From Leptolyngbya sp. NIES-3755 (lineage in GTDB: Bacteria; Cyanobacteriota; Cyanobacteriia; Leptolyngbyales; Leptolyngbyaceae), in NCBI GenBank assembly GCA_001548435.1, contig AP017308.1, positions 3,543,030-3,607,029 on the forward strand: 64,000 bases of DNA, read 5' to 3'. The notes beneath the pieces were generated by a model. It saw only the letters and a program-made list of their open reading frames with translations, had not been told where the DNA came from and did no database searches. Positions 47,119 to 56,237 of this stretch are shown here, one piece after another. Position numbers and translations under genes: made by a program. The stretch's first letter is position 1; each line of letters opens with the position of its first letter.

Positions 47119-47265
47119 TCAGGAAGACGAAACCGACAAGCGCAACCGTCCTTTCCGGCGGCGTGCTTGAATGACCTTTTGTCCATTTTTGGTCCGCATC
47201 CGAGCGCGGAATCCTGATACCCGTCTGCGTTTGCGGCTTGTTCCGCCTAAAGTGCGCTTCGTCAT
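47119..47265 (-). CDS. rpmH: 50S ribosomal protein L34
   Basis: 48-residue L34, below the usual ORF length cut-off. It starts [20 protein letters not shown] and continues with the typical basic [17 protein letters not shown]; the stop is TGA at 47121-47119. It precedes rnpA by nine bases. Its promoter presumably lies within 47266-47310. The bases between it and the upstream gene include a terminator for that gene. Confidence 0.98.
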   Translation of the reverse strand: MTKRTLGGTSRKRRRVSGFRARMRTKNGQKVIQARRRKGRLRLSVSSS

Positions 47266-47301
47266 GTCCGTGGCTCCAGTGAGTCGATATTAATTCCCAA
47301 G

Positions 47302-47340
47302 CAAAAAAGAAGTAGACTGCGGGAAAAGTCACAGTCTACT
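47302..47340 (-). terminator. Terminator after the DUF2808 gene
   Basis: On the minus strand, perfect 9-bp stem (47311-47319 AGTAGACTG / 47332-47340 CAGTCTACT), loop of 12 bases, then a TTTTTT tract (47303-47308 region). It lies 20 bases after the DUF2808 stop and separates that gene from rpmH. Confidence 0.8.
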
Positions 47341-47359
47341 AGCGTATCATGATTTTCAA

Positions 47360-47872
47360 TTACTGAATCGTAATGATCCAGGTTCCCAAATCTCGCAGAA
47401 GAGGGACATCTCCCGGTGAGAGAATGCGAGCGTTGAAGTAGTACATTCCACCGTTGTTGGGGTTTTTCACGTTCGAGAAAATCAGTTCGACGTTCGAGCC
47501 TGCGGGAATGGGTTCTTGAGGAAAAACTTGAATCACGTAATTATCTTTTTCCCACTTCACTTCCTGAATTGGAACTTTTTTGTCGTTTACCATCAGTTCG
47601 ACCGCTTTCGGATCGAATGTGCCTCGGAAGTAGTTTGGGTAATCGATCGAGAATTGAGCGATCGCGACTTTCACTTTGTCACGTCCGACCCGCAGCCGAT
47701 AGCGATCCCAAGATCCGCTATTTCCACCAAAATCAAGGCGGTAACTCAGTTGTCTTCCCGGTTGTACACCGCTGAAGATGGTCAATCCAGGCAGACCTTG
47801 AGCGAACGCAACCAGGGGCACGGCGGTGACTAAACTTCCTGCGATCGCAAGAGTAGAGACGATCCGACGCAT
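47360..47872 (-). CDS. DUF2808 secreted protein
   Basis: 170-residue protein with a signal peptide (residues 1-25: MRRIVSTLAIAGSLVTAVPL then a VAFAQG cleavage region). The mature part matches DUF2808, a cyanobacteria-specific family (GLPGLTIFSGVQ, LSYRLDFGGNSGSWDRYRL). It is probably periplasmic or outer-membrane associated. The function is unknown. I start at the ATG at 47872; the upstream frame lacks the signal peptide features. Confidence 0.85.
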   Translation of the reverse strand: MRRIVSTLAIAGSLVTAVPLVAFAQGLPGLTIFSGVQPGRQLSYRLDFGGNSGSWDRYRLRVGRDKVKVAIAQFSIDYPNYFRGTFDPKAVELMVNDKKVPIQEVKWEKDNYVIQVFPQEPIPAGSNVELIFSNVKNPNNGGMYYFNARILSPGDVPLLRDLGTWIITIQ

Positions 47873-47991
47873 TGAACATTCTTTCAGCAGCATAAAAATA
47901 AGCTAGGGGTTAAGTTCATTCAACATTGAGATTAGCAGGAATGCGCGTGAGGGGCTACGGAATGGGGACACGATCGAGGTTGATTTTGTTC

Positions 47992-48696
47992 CTACGAAAG
48001 TTGATCGGGATCGATTCCTAATTCCCGAAGTTTTGCGGCTAGGATTTCTGCCCGTTGTTCGGCTTGTTCGGCTCGTTCTTCTGCGGCTTCTTCGGGGAGG
48101 GGAACGAGAGAGCCGTTTTCGGTAAAGAGGCGGAGTTGTCGATCGTGAATTCCCAAATAAAAGCCAAGTTCCTGGCTCCACAGATGACCTTGTGAATTTG
48201 GCGTTAGAGATTCGTATTGTCCGTGAATCAGTTGAAAACCTTGAAATTCGAGGGTCACAGGATCGAACCAGAAATATTCTGGGACGCGCCAGATCGACTG
48301 ATAGATTTGTTTTTTCTCACCTCGATCGACTTCCGCAGTCGAATCTGATAGTAATTCAATAATGAGATTCGGGTACTGTCCATTCTCGTGCCAAACTGTC
48401 CAACTCCGACGACGACGCGGATCAGTTCCCATCACGACGAAGACATCAGGACCTCGAAAGAATTCTGATTTCTTCTGATTTGGGCTGTAGTAAACCGTTA
48501 AGTTTCCAGCGACATAAACATCGCTACGGCTTCCAACCCCGTCTGGGCGAAACATCCAGCGAATTAGGCGAACGAGTAGATCGATTTGATCACGATGTAA
48601 ATCACTTTCCAAGGGAGGTTCGGCGCTCCATAAACCGGGAGGGGGGAAGGGGGCATCGTGAGCCAGCAACGTATCTTTCGGAATTGCTTGTGTCAT
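47992..48696 (-). CDS. Uma2-family putative nuclease
   Basis: 234-residue Uma2 (DUF820, PD-(D/E)xK nuclease-like) protein, a heavily expanded family in cyanobacteria. The core has GPDVFVVMGTDPRRRR and PNLIIELLSDSTAEVDRGEK. A coiled-coil-rich C-terminus (EERAEQAEQRAEIL) and the ending IDPDQL are typical of the family. A true nuclease activity is unproven. I chose the ATG at 48696 (MTQAIPKD) over one four codons upstream. Confidence 0.88.
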   Translation of the reverse strand: MTQAIPKDTLLAHDAPFPPPGLWSAEPPLESDLHRDQIDLLVRLIRWMFRPDGVGSRSDVYVAGNLTVYYSPNQKKSEFFRGPDVFVVMGTDPRRRRSWTVWHENGQYPNLIIELLSDSTAEVDRGEKKQIYQSIWRVPEYFWFDPVTLEFQGFQLIHGQYESLTPNSQGHLWSQELGFYLGIHDRQLRLFTENGSLVPLPEEAAEERAEQAEQRAEILAAKLRELGIDPDQLS

Positions 48697-48802
48697 GGCT
48701 TCGTCCAAACGCCAGCAATTAGATTCTAACAGAGCATTTGTTCTGATGATTTATTAAACAAATTAACTTTAGATTTCGAGTTGTAAAATAGTCAGTCTGT
48801 TT

Positions 48803-48831
48803 TTGACATTTATTGATGAAGCGTTTAAGAA
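48803..48831 (+). promoter_or_regulatory. Possible pntA promoter
   Basis: TTGACA (48803-48808), a 17-base spacer and TAAGAA (48826-48831) form a sigma70-like promoter. It would give a 5' leader of about 155 bases before the pntA ATG at 48995. The -10 match is imperfect. Confidence 0.35.
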
Positions 48832-48994
48832 GCGAAGCTCATAAAAGTTTTCATCTGATTGCCCATATCTTGAACTTATAATTTCTGAAAGTTTGTTTGA
48901 TTAATTACTTTTTGAAACGCAAGGGATTGAATTTCTTGTGTTTTCGAGTATGACTGAGAAAAGCTGTTATACACGCATCAACTGAGGAGACAGC

Positions 48995-50626
48995 ATGACG
49001 ATCGCGATCGATAAAGAGTCAGGGGCGGAGCGTTCACCGAATCAGCATCCCGCTACCTACCGAAAAATTGGAATTCCAAAAGAAATTTACACGGGAGAAT
49101 GTCGAGTTGCTGCAACTCCAGATACGGTAAAGATTTTGCAGAAATACGGTTTTGAAGTTTTAATTGAATCTGGTGCGGGAGAAGCCGCAAATTTTTCAGA
49201 TCAAGCCTATTTAGATGCAGGTTGTCGAATCATTGTTGATACAGAAACGCTTTGGTCTTATTCAGATTTGATTCTGAAAGTTCGACCCCCAATTTGGAAT
49301 TCAAATTTAAACAAACATGAAGCAGATTTGTTGCATGAAGGTGCGACATTAATTAGTTTCATTTGGGCGAATCAGAATCCGGAGTTGGTTGAACATTTGG
49401 CAAATCGGAAGGCGACCGTATTGGCGATGGATGCCGTCCCTCGAATTAGTCGCGCTCAAAAATTGGACGCATTGAGTTCGATGGCGAATATTGCTGGATA
49501 TCGGGCTGTAATTGAGGCAGCACAACAGTTTGGACGATTTTTTACCGGACAGATTACCGCAGCGGGGAAAGTTCCACCTGCAAAAGTGTTGGTGATCGGG
49601 GCAGGAGTCGCAGGATTGGCAGCCGTGGGAACGGCTCGATCGTTAGGTGCGATCGTCAGAGCATTTGATACTCGCCCAGTCGTGAAAGAACAAGTTCAAA
49701 GCTTGGGGGCAGAATTCCTAGAGTTGGAATTTGAAGAGGATGGAACCGGACAAGGTGGCTATGCAAAAACGATGAGTCCTGAGTTCATCAAAGCTGAGAT
49801 GGAACTCTTTGCGGCTCAAGCGAAAGACGTGGATATCATCATCACGACCGCATTGATTCCAGGCAAGAAAGCTCCCACATTGATCACTAGAGAAATGGTT
49901 GAGAGCATGAGAGAAGGTTCTGTTGTGGTTGACCTAGCAGCAGAGCAAGGTGGAAACTGTGAAGTGACAACACCAGGTGAAATCTCTCGATATCAGGGTG
50001 TCACGATCATTGGACTAACCGATTTACCGAGTCGGATGGCAGCACAGGCAAGTCAGCTTTACGGTAAAAATCTGTGTCATTTGCTCGATGATATGGGACG
50101 GAATGACAACTACCGCGTTGATTTAGATGATGAAGTGATTCGAGGCGCATTAGTTCTACATCAAGGTGAAACGGTTGCGCCTCTACCCAAAGTTGCACCA
50201 CCACCGCAGAAGGTTGAAACGCCCGTTGCTGAAGTTCCGACTGTTAAAGCTCGTGCAGCGAAGCTGATCCGTACCGGATCGACAACCCCAACTTGGATTT
50301 GGACAGTGCTTCTGGGTGTCGCATTGCTCGGAATTGGCACGATCGCACCTCCATCGTTCCTGAGTCATTTCACGGTATTCGTTCTCGCTTGCTTTGTGGG
50401 TTGGCAAGTGATTTGGAATGTAAAACCCGCGCTACACACGCCTTTGATGAGTGTGACGAATGCGATTAGCGGCATCATTATCTTGGGTGGAATGCTTCAG
50501 ATTTCGGGCACTCCAACTTCTGCCACCACAATTTTAGGCGCGATCGCAATTCTGATCGGCACGATTAACATCGCAGGTGGCTTTCTCGTCACTCAGCGAA
50601 TGCTCAAGATGTTCCAAAAACAATAG
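48995..50626 (+). CDS. pntA: NAD(P) transhydrogenase alpha subunit (PntA)
   Basis: 543-residue alpha subunit of the proton-translocating Re/Si-specific transhydrogenase, moving hydride from NADH to NADP+. The N-terminal NAD-binding domain I has [20 protein letters not shown] and the dinucleotide loop [11 protein letters not shown]; then [15 protein letters not shown]. The C-terminal 110 residues contain four hydrophobic helices (domain II), so the PntAA and PntAB parts are fused in one polypeptide. AGGAG precedes the ATG. It forms an operon with pntB, ten bases downstream. Confidence 0.95.
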   Translation: MTIAIDKESGAERSPNQHPATYRKIGIPKEIYTGECRVAATPDTVKILQKYGFEVLIESGAGEAANFSDQAYLDAGCRIIVDTETLWSYSDLILKVRPPIWNSNLNKHEADLLHEGATLISFIWANQNPELVEHLANRKATVLAMDAVPRISRAQKLDALSSMANIAGYRAVIEAAQQFGRFFTGQITAAGKVPPAKVLVIGAGVAGLAAVGTARSLGAIVRAFDTRPVVKEQVQSLGAEFLELEFEEDGTGQGGYAKTMSPEFIKAEMELFAAQAKDVDIIITTALIPGKKAPTLITREMVESMREGSVVVDLAAEQGGNCEVTTPGEISRYQGVTIIGLTDLPSRMAAQASQLYGKNLCHLLDDMGRNDNYRVDLDDEVIRGALVLHQGETVAPLPKVAPPPQKVETPVAEVPTVKARAAKLIRTGSTTPTWIWTVLLGVALLGIGTIAPPSFLSHFTVFVLACFVGWQVIWNVKPALHTPLMSVTNAISGIIILGGMLQISGTPTSATTILGAIAILIGTINIAGGFLVTQRMLKMFQKQ

Positions 50627-50635
50627 AGGTGTGCA

Positions 50636-52024
50636 ATGTTTGACAGTCTTTCTAATGTGGCTTACATTGCCGCGAGTGCATTGTTTATTTTGAGTTTGAG
50701 CGGGTTATCGAATCAGGAAACCGCGCAGAAAGGGAACTGGTATGGAATTGCAGGAATGTCGATCGCGTTTCTCGCGACTGTTCTTCGCAGTGATGTTACT
50801 GGCTACGGAGTGTTAGCTGCTGTAATTTTGCCTGGAGCAATTATTGGTGCAATTTTGGCAGGTCGGGTTGCAATGACTGAAATGCCTGAATTGGTCGCAA
50901 TGTTGCATAGTTTTGTGGGAATGGCAGCGGTGTTAGTGGGAATTGCAAACCATCTACAACCGCAAACATTGACGGGAGCAGAAGCGACCATTCACCAAGT
51001 CGAAATTTTCATTGGTGTGTTTATTGGTGCAGTCACGTTTACAGGCTCGATCGTCGCTTTCGGTAAGCTGAGAGGTTTAGTTAGCAGTAAGCCTTTAATG
51101 ATTCCAGGACGGCACATTCTAAACATTGGATTGTTAGTCGCTTGTGTGGCATTGGGAGCACAGTTTTTGAACACTGAATCCACGACAGCATTGTTGATTA
51201 TGAGTGGGTTGGCTGGCGTTTTGGGTGTGCATCTTGTCATGGCGATCGGCGGCGCAGACATGCCTGTTGTGATCTCTATGTTGAATAGCTATTCAGGATG
51301 GGCAGCAGCAGCAGCAGGATTTATGCTGTCGAATGATCTGTTAATTATCACAGGTGCATTAGTTGGTAGTAGTGGCGCGATTCTGAGCTACATCATGTGT
51401 AAAGCAATGAATCGATCGTTTATTAGTGTGATTCTGGGCGGCTTTGGAACCGGGAATAGTTCTAAGAGCAAAGCAATCACGGGTGAAGCGAAGTCGATTT
51501 CTGTTGAAGAAACGATCGAGCAATTAGAGAACGCAAACAGTGTGATCATTGTTCCAGGGTATGGAATGGCGGTTGCACAAGCACAACATCCGATTTCTGA
51601 AATTACTAAGGTATTGAGAAGTCGCGGAGTGAATGTTCGATTTGGAATTCATCCAGTCGCGGGAAGGCTTCCAGGGCACATGAATGTCTTGTTAGCTGAG
51701 GCGAAAGTGCCATATGACATTGTTCTCGAAATGGATGAGATCAATGATGACTTTCCTGAAACGGATGTGGTGTTAGTGATTGGTGCGAATGATACGGTGA
51801 ATCCGAGTGCGATCGAAGATCCAGAATGCTCGATCGCAGGAATGCCAGTATTAGAAGTTTGGAAAGCGAAAAGCGCGATCGTGCTTAAACGAAGTCTTGG
51901 CAGCGGATATGCTGGAGTCGAAAATCCATTGTTCTATAAGGACAACACCTATATGCTTTTTGGCGATGCGAAGAAGAATACCGATGCAATTTTGAACAAA
52001 CTCGCTGCATTAGTCGCCGCCTAA
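50636..52024 (+). CDS. pntB: NAD(P) transhydrogenase beta subunit (PntB)
   Basis: 462-residue beta subunit with eight or nine membrane helices in the N-terminal half (domain II) and a C-terminal NADP-binding domain [45 protein letters not shown], then [12 protein letters not shown] and [11 protein letters not shown]. All conserved motifs are present. A strong terminator follows. Confidence 0.96.
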   Translation: MFDSLSNVAYIAASALFILSLSGLSNQETAQKGNWYGIAGMSIAFLATVLRSDVTGYGVLAAVILPGAIIGAILAGRVAMTEMPELVAMLHSFVGMAAVLVGIANHLQPQTLTGAEATIHQVEIFIGVFIGAVTFTGSIVAFGKLRGLVSSKPLMIPGRHILNIGLLVACVALGAQFLNTESTTALLIMSGLAGVLGVHLVMAIGGADMPVVISMLNSYSGWAAAAAGFMLSNDLLIITGALVGSSGAILSYIMCKAMNRSFISVILGGFGTGNSSKSKAITGEAKSISVEETIEQLENANSVIIVPGYGMAVAQAQHPISEITKVLRSRGVNVRFGIHPVAGRLPGHMNVLLAEAKVPYDIVLEMDEINDDFPETDVVLVIGANDTVNPSAIEDPECSIAGMPVLEVWKAKSAIVLKRSLGSGYAGVENPLFYKDNTYMLFGDAKKNTDAILNKLAALVAA

Positions 52025-52091
52025 CCCCGTTGCATTTCGCAACCGCAGAAGTTTCTATGCTTTTGCGTCTTTCAAGGTCAAACGTCATGGT

Positions 52092-52128
52092 AATCGCCTG
52101 ATTGAAGCAATTCGACAGGCGATTTTTT
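52092..52128 (+). terminator. Terminator of the pntA-pntB operon
   Basis: Perfect 9-bp stem AATCGCCTG (52092-52100) / CAGGCGATT (52116-52124) with a 15-base loop, followed by T6 (52123-52128). It lies about 70 bases after the pntB stop. Confidence 0.85.
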
Positions 52129-52130
52129 AA

Positions 52131-52345
52131 GGAGAAAGCAACTGTAAATTGGGAATTGCTCGAAAGTCTCTCAAATTGTGAGTCACAAGGGGTAGTTTGA
52201 TAGGTATTGCTCTAGCTGAGTAATTCGACGATTGCCCCACTGACGCAGAATTGCCTGCGATTTCTAGTTGCGGTGCGTCCGGGATTAGTTTCTCCTGGGG
52301 TAGCAGCGCGAATGGCTGCAAGCTTCGATCGATTTTCTAATGAGC
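52131..52345 (-). pseudogene. Remnant of a PIN-domain (VapC-like) gene
   Basis: The end of this minus-strand stretch translates to IPIKLPLVTHNLRDFRAIPNLQLLSP-like sequence, best seen as residues around LPLVTHNLRDF. That matches the C-terminal part of PIN toxins, where the final Asp lies in such a motif. No start codon, N-terminal Asp or full length exists, and the preceding DNA is in a different frame, so this is a frameshifted remnant. Other reading is possible. Confidence 0.4.
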
Positions 52346-52350
52346 GACTG

Positions 52351-52635
52351 TTAATCAACCTCTGGTAAAACTTGCCGCCATTCTCGAATGGTGACTTGCC
52401 GAAACACTCCCGACTGGTTGTAGGGTTCTGCCCGCATAAATGCTTCGACCGATGCTTGATCCGACGCATCAAACAGAATCAACATCATTTCCGGTTGACC
52501 GTTTTCATCTACTGTTGGACCACCACAGTAGATGTGTTCTTTGTTTGCTTCTAAGTATTTGAGATGATTCAGTCTTAGGGCTAATCGCTTTTCGTTGACG
52601 TTTTCTGCTAAAACACATTGAATTGCAAATCTCAT
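52351..52635 (-). CDS. YciI-like protein
   Basis: 94-residue YciI-superfamily protein ([21 protein letters not shown]; then [19 protein letters not shown]). YciI proteins are small dimeric alpha-beta barrel proteins with a conserved His-Asp pair, some acting as dehydrochlorinases or thiol-related enzymes. This one lacks an obvious catalytic His in the standard place. Its start overlaps the stop of the PfpI-propeller gene by four bases. Confidence 0.8.
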   Translation of the reverse strand: MRFAIQCVLAENVNEKRLALRLNHLKYLEANKEHIYCGGPTVDENGQPEMMLILFDASDQASVEAFMRAEPYNQSGVFRQVTIREWRQVLPEVD

Positions 52636-54200
52636 CTTGATTCTCCTGATTGAATTCCGACTTCTAAGCAAATCACTCTGCCCGACTGTACTTGGGTCGG
52701 TGGCAGAAACGACATTCCACCATTGGTCGTGATATAGAGCTTTGTAAGATCTGATTCTGTTCGCCCGAATGCTGCGGCAGTACTGCCTGCCATTCCTTGA
52801 TCAGCGGTTGCGATCGTCGTGATTTGCTTGTTAGGCGAGATCTGAATCACACTCTGATAAACGTGAGTTGTGCCATACAAATTGCCTTGAGCATCGAACA
52901 CAAAATCATCCAGATTGACATTCGTTAAAAACACTTCTGGCAGTCCAGGTTCAAAGCTTTCTGTCAATGGAATCCGCAGCAACAATTGACGTTGAGTATT
53001 GGAGGCAAACAAAGCGCGATCGTAGAGTTTAATGCCATTGATAGCAGGAAAAGGATTGCTTACATCTGAACGAGCAAGAAGCTGATCTTGTAACCAGATC
53101 GATGCTGTTTTCGTCGTTGCATTAATCGCCCAAATTGCTCCTTTGTAGGAATCAGCAACCAGGTAGAGATCATCTTTTAGGTGAGTCATGCCGTTGAGAA
53201 AAATGGCATCGGGCAGTGTAACCAGTATCTCTACAGTTCCAGTTGCATCAATGCGAACGATCGCTGACCCCTGATCATCGAGAACACCTGTAACTAGGAG
53301 ATTGCCAGTGCGATCAATGACAATTCCTGCAACTTTACCGTCAATATGAGCGAACTTACGAGAGTGACCATCGGGTGTGACTTGATAAATGTTGCCTTCC
53401 TCGTAGCTGGTGATAAAGAGTGTTCCTTGACTGTTGATTGCAATGTTCTCCAGAAAGGTATTGACTGGAAATTCAGCGATCGTTTCAGCAGGTACGATCG
53501 CGGTTGGTGTGTGATCAAAAATCGCAGGAAGTTGATGATTGAGAGCAGTCACGATCGCACGAGCAATACTCGCACTAGAGTTGGGATTTTGTCCGGTGAT
53601 CAGATTGCCATCTCGTTCAACGTGATCGGCTTTGTTCGGATGAGCAATAAAGATTGCACCCAAATCGCGTAATCGTTGCTCCAAGACGAAGGGCACTTCT
53701 TTGTCTAGCTTGGCAGCAATTTCTTCTGAACTGGTGTAAGAAGTTAGAACTTTGTTTTTGATTAACGGAGTGCCATCGGAGAGCGTTGCACCCACGAGTC
53801 CAGCCGGACCATGACACACGGCTGCGATCGTTTTTCCAGACTCATGAAATTCCCTCAGCAATCGTTGTAAATCTGCATTGTCTGGAAGGTCAAACATCGG
53901 ACCGTGACCACCTGGGAGAAAGAGCGCATCAAAGTTCGTAGATTGTACTTCGGAGAGCTTGACGGTTTGTTTGGATGCCTTGATCGCACTTTGCCAAGCT
54001 TTTTCTTGTTCAGGTGTCGGTAAACTGCGCGGATCAATGGGCATTTCGCCGCCTTTGGGAGATGCGATCGTCATCTCAATTCCGTTGTTCAGCAGTTCCA
54101 AATAAGGCAGCGCAAATTCTTCCAGCCAAACTCCGGTTGGATGAGGATCAGCACCCTCAAAGCGATCGTGGCTTGTTGTAACAATTAGAATTTTGGTCAT
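52632..54200 (-). CDS. DJ-1/PfpI-beta-propeller fusion protein
   Basis: 522 residues. Residues 1-230 are a DJ-1/PfpI (type 1 glutamine amidotransferase-like) domain with nucleophile elbow AVCHGP (Cys129). Residues 235-520 form an NHL/SMP-30-like beta-propeller: SYEEGNIYQVTPDGH, VAGIVIDRTGNLLVTG, VNLDDFVFDAQGNLYGTT. DJ-1 proteins handle glyoxals or act as chaperones; a lactonase-type propeller may bind a metal and a sugar-acid or lactone. I chose the ATG at 54200. Fusion of the two is unusual, and I know of no characterised example. Confidence 0.85.
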   Translation of the reverse strand: MTKILIVTTSHDRFEGADPHPTGVWLEEFALPYLELLNNGIEMTIASPKGGEMPIDPRSLPTPEQEKAWQSAIKASKQTVKLSEVQSTNFDALFLPGGHGPMFDLPDNADLQRLLREFHESGKTIAAVCHGPAGLVGATLSDGTPLIKNKVLTSYTSSEEIAAKLDKEVPFVLEQRLRDLGAIFIAHPNKADHVERDGNLITGQNPNSSASIARAIVTALNHQLPAIFDHTPTAIVPAETIAEFPVNTFLENIAINSQGTLFITSYEEGNIYQVTPDGHSRKFAHIDGKVAGIVIDRTGNLLVTGVLDDQGSAIVRIDATGTVEILVTLPDAIFLNGMTHLKDDLYLVADSYKGAIWAINATTKTASIWLQDQLLARSDVSNPFPAINGIKLYDRALFASNTQRQLLLRIPLTESFEPGLPEVFLTNVNLDDFVFDAQGNLYGTTHVYQSVIQISPNKQITTIATADQGMAGSTAAAFGRTESDLTKLYITTNGGMSFLPPTQVQSGRVICLEVGIQSGESR

Positions 54201-54293
54201 ATCATCTCTCCTAGTTTCAATGGGCTTTAGCTTGAGATAGCAGCACATAGCAGACAGCAATGTGAATTACTTCTTGCTTGCGAACACCTTCAG

Positions 54294-54923
54294 TTAACGA
54301 CGCAATAACTTAAAAGCAACTTGTCCTTGCTGTTGTACATAAGCCAGTTGAATCAGCACCATCATCGCAGGTTCAATGAAGCGAGCAGTGCTGAGGGAGC
54401 CTACATCGGTCGCTTCTACAGCCGTTTCTCTAAGCAAGCCTGCAACGATCGCTTTAGCTTCCGCATCATCGCCACAGTAAAACACCGTTGCTTCTTGCCC
54501 ATTGAAGTGAGTACTGCCTGATTGCAACACTTCTGCGAACAACGGTAAGCCCTCGACCACTCGTGCATCAGGTGCTAATTTTGCGATTTCCTCGGCAGCG
54601 GAAGTTGTGGTTCCGATCGCCATTCCGCTCATGTCAGGTTTGAGCGCATTGACACAGCTAAAGAGAATCTTGCCAGAAAGTGATCCGGCGGCTTGCAGCG
54701 CTTCGGGTACGGCTGTCCAAGGCACAGCGAGGAGAACAACATCCGCGAATTCTACTGCTTCCGCAGGCGTTCCAATCTGAGCCGTATCGCTCACCGATGC
54801 TGCTAAGTCTTTTAGCTTCTGTTCGCTGCGAGAAAAGCTGAACATCAATTCATGTCCGTTCTTTGCCCAGAACTTACCTAAGCCACTCGCCATATTACCG
54901 CCGCCAATGATACCAATTTTCAT
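54294..54923 (-). CDS. F420-dependent NADP reductase-like protein 1
   Basis: 209-residue Rossmann protein. MKIGIIGGGNMASGLGK is the NADP-binding GxGxxA/G loop, and DVVLLAVPWTAVPEAL is the second conserved stretch. The family includes archaeal F420:NADP oxidoreductases, but most bacterial members probably do not use F420, and no F420 genes are visible here. The ATG at 54923 gives the standard N-terminus. A paralogue lies at 58431-59075. Confidence 0.85.
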   Translation of the reverse strand: MKIGIIGGGNMASGLGKFWAKNGHELMFSFSRSEQKLKDLAASVSDTAQIGTPAEAVEFADVVLLAVPWTAVPEALQAAGSLSGKILFSCVNALKPDMSGMAIGTTTSAAEEIAKLAPDARVVEGLPLFAEVLQSGSTHFNGQEATVFYCGDDAEAKAIVAGLLRETAVEATDVGSLSTARFIEPAMMVLIQLAYVQQQGQVAFKLLRR

Positions 54924-54931
54924 AGGTTCCT

Positions 54932-55591
54932 CTACTTGTAAATGATTTCTGTTTGCCAAGCTTCTGGAGCTTGTTGGTGAAGGGTGAGGTAGGATTGTGC
55001 GATCGCATCCGGATCAAAGTGTGTTCCCGGTTCAACAATGCCGCAAATCGTCACTGTTCCAACATGGATTCCGCCACTTCCTAGCTCTTGCGCCAAACTA
55101 AATGCCAAACTGCGGATACCTGCTTTACCGATCGCTAAAGACGCAACATCCGCAAACGGATTCAAGGCTAATCCGCCTCCGGTGAAGAGAATTGTTCCTT
55201 TCCGGTTAGCTTGCATGGCTGGTAGAACTTGCTGAACTGCGATCAGTGCACCTGCGACATTCACACTAAAGTCCGAAATCAGAGTTTTCGCATCGATCGA
55301 ACTCGGTTTTCCGGGTGTCGCTGCAAAGGCGTTATAGATGAGAACCTCTGGATCTCCCAGTTCAGCCCGAATTTGCTTAAATGCTCCCACCAGAGATGCT
55401 TCATCGCTTGCATCTGCCGCAAAGGATTGAACCGTGTAGCCCATCGTTTTTAATGCTTGAGCATTATCTTCTAACTTGGTGGGATTTCGAGCGATGAGAG
55501 CCAGCGTATAGCCTTCTTTACCAAAGGCTTTGGCAACGCCTGTACTGACTCCGGTTCCAAATCCAACGATCGCACAAACTTTCTGGCTCAT
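54932..55591 (-). CDS. SDR-fold protein lacking the catalytic Tyr
   Basis: 219 residues with an SDR-like Rossmann fold: the cofactor loop is GFGTGVSTGVAKAFG, followed by AADASDEASLVGAF and VLIYNAF. The usual YxxxK is present only as Leu152-x3-Lys156 (ASLAIGKAG), so the catalytic Tyr is replaced by Leu. It may bind NAD(P) without performing the usual dehydrogenation, or use other chemistry. Stop/start overlaps link it to the isochorismatase-fold gene. Confidence 0.85.
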   Translation of the reverse strand: MSQKVCAIVGFGTGVSTGVAKAFGKEGYTLALIARNPTKLEDNAQALKTMGYTVQSFAADASDEASLVGAFKQIRAELGDPEVLIYNAFAATPGKPSSIDAKTLISDFSVNVAGALIAVQQVLPAMQANRKGTILFTGGGLALNPFADVASLAIGKAGIRSLAFSLAQELGSGGIHVGTVTICGIVEPGTHFDPDAIAQSYLTLHQQAPEAWQTEIIYK

Positions 55592-56235
55592 AATTTTTGA
55601 TGGACTCGATCGAGGGTGGTCTTGAAGGTACTACTATCTGTGATCAGACTTGCTGACTGGAGATTAGAAAGCGATCGCGCCCGATTCTGCTCAGAAAACG
55701 AGTAGCAAGCATCGCTAATTAACACTGAGGTATAGCCTAAATCCGCCGCATTCCGAACGGTCGGTTCAATGCCAAATTCGAGAACTGCGCCGACGACTGC
55801 GATCGCTTCAATTCGCGCATCCCTGAGTGCTAAATCCAAATACGACCCGACAAATGCAGACATCGTGAGCTTGTCAAATGCTACTTCAGAAGGCAAGGGG
55901 GCAAGATCGGGCACGATCGCATGAGCCGCAGAATCCGGTAAGAAATTCGGTTGGACATCGGCAACGGTTGTGACTCTTTGCAGTGCCATTGCGCCTTTGA
56001 GTTGGGATACGCCTGCAATCTCTTTGGGTAGGGTAGTGTGACGCGAGTAGAAGATTCTCATTTTGTGCGATCGCGCCGCTTCAATGACCTGTTTCACTTG
56101 CCCAATAAATTCAACGGCTCCCGGTAACTGTTGCGCGACTCCAACTTGCATATCATAGACCAGCAATGCCATTTTTTCGGGATGACAGACATCTTCCAGC
56201 GTCATCGGAAGATTCAATCCAAAAGCAGTTTGCAT
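55588..56235 (-). CDS. Isochorismatase-fold protein lacking the catalytic Cys
   Basis: 215 residues. The Asp of the triad is Asp28 (LLVYDMQ) and the Lys is Lys122 (AFDKLTMS), but the Cys position reads Gly155 in AVLEFGIEPTVRNA where the family has a Cys-Val. Cysteine-hydrolase chemistry is therefore not expected. The rest of the fold is intact, including ISDACYS. The start is the ATG at 56235; more upstream frame lies in the NmrA gene. It overlaps the SDR start by four bases. Confidence 0.85.
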   Translation of the reverse strand: MQTAFGLNLPMTLEDVCHPEKMALLVYDMQVGVAQQLPGAVEFIGQVKQVIEAARSHKMRIFYSRHTTLPKEIAGVSQLKGAMALQRVTTVADVQPNFLPDSAAHAIVPDLAPLPSEVAFDKLTMSAFVGSYLDLALRDARIEAIAVVGAVLEFGIEPTVRNAADLGYTSVLISDACYSFSEQNRARSLSNLQSASLITDSSTFKTTLDRVHQKL

Positions 56236-56237
56236 AA

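Noticed and set aside
47111-47332. N-terminal extension of rnpA
   Set aside because: It overlaps rpmH in another frame and has no RnpA homology.
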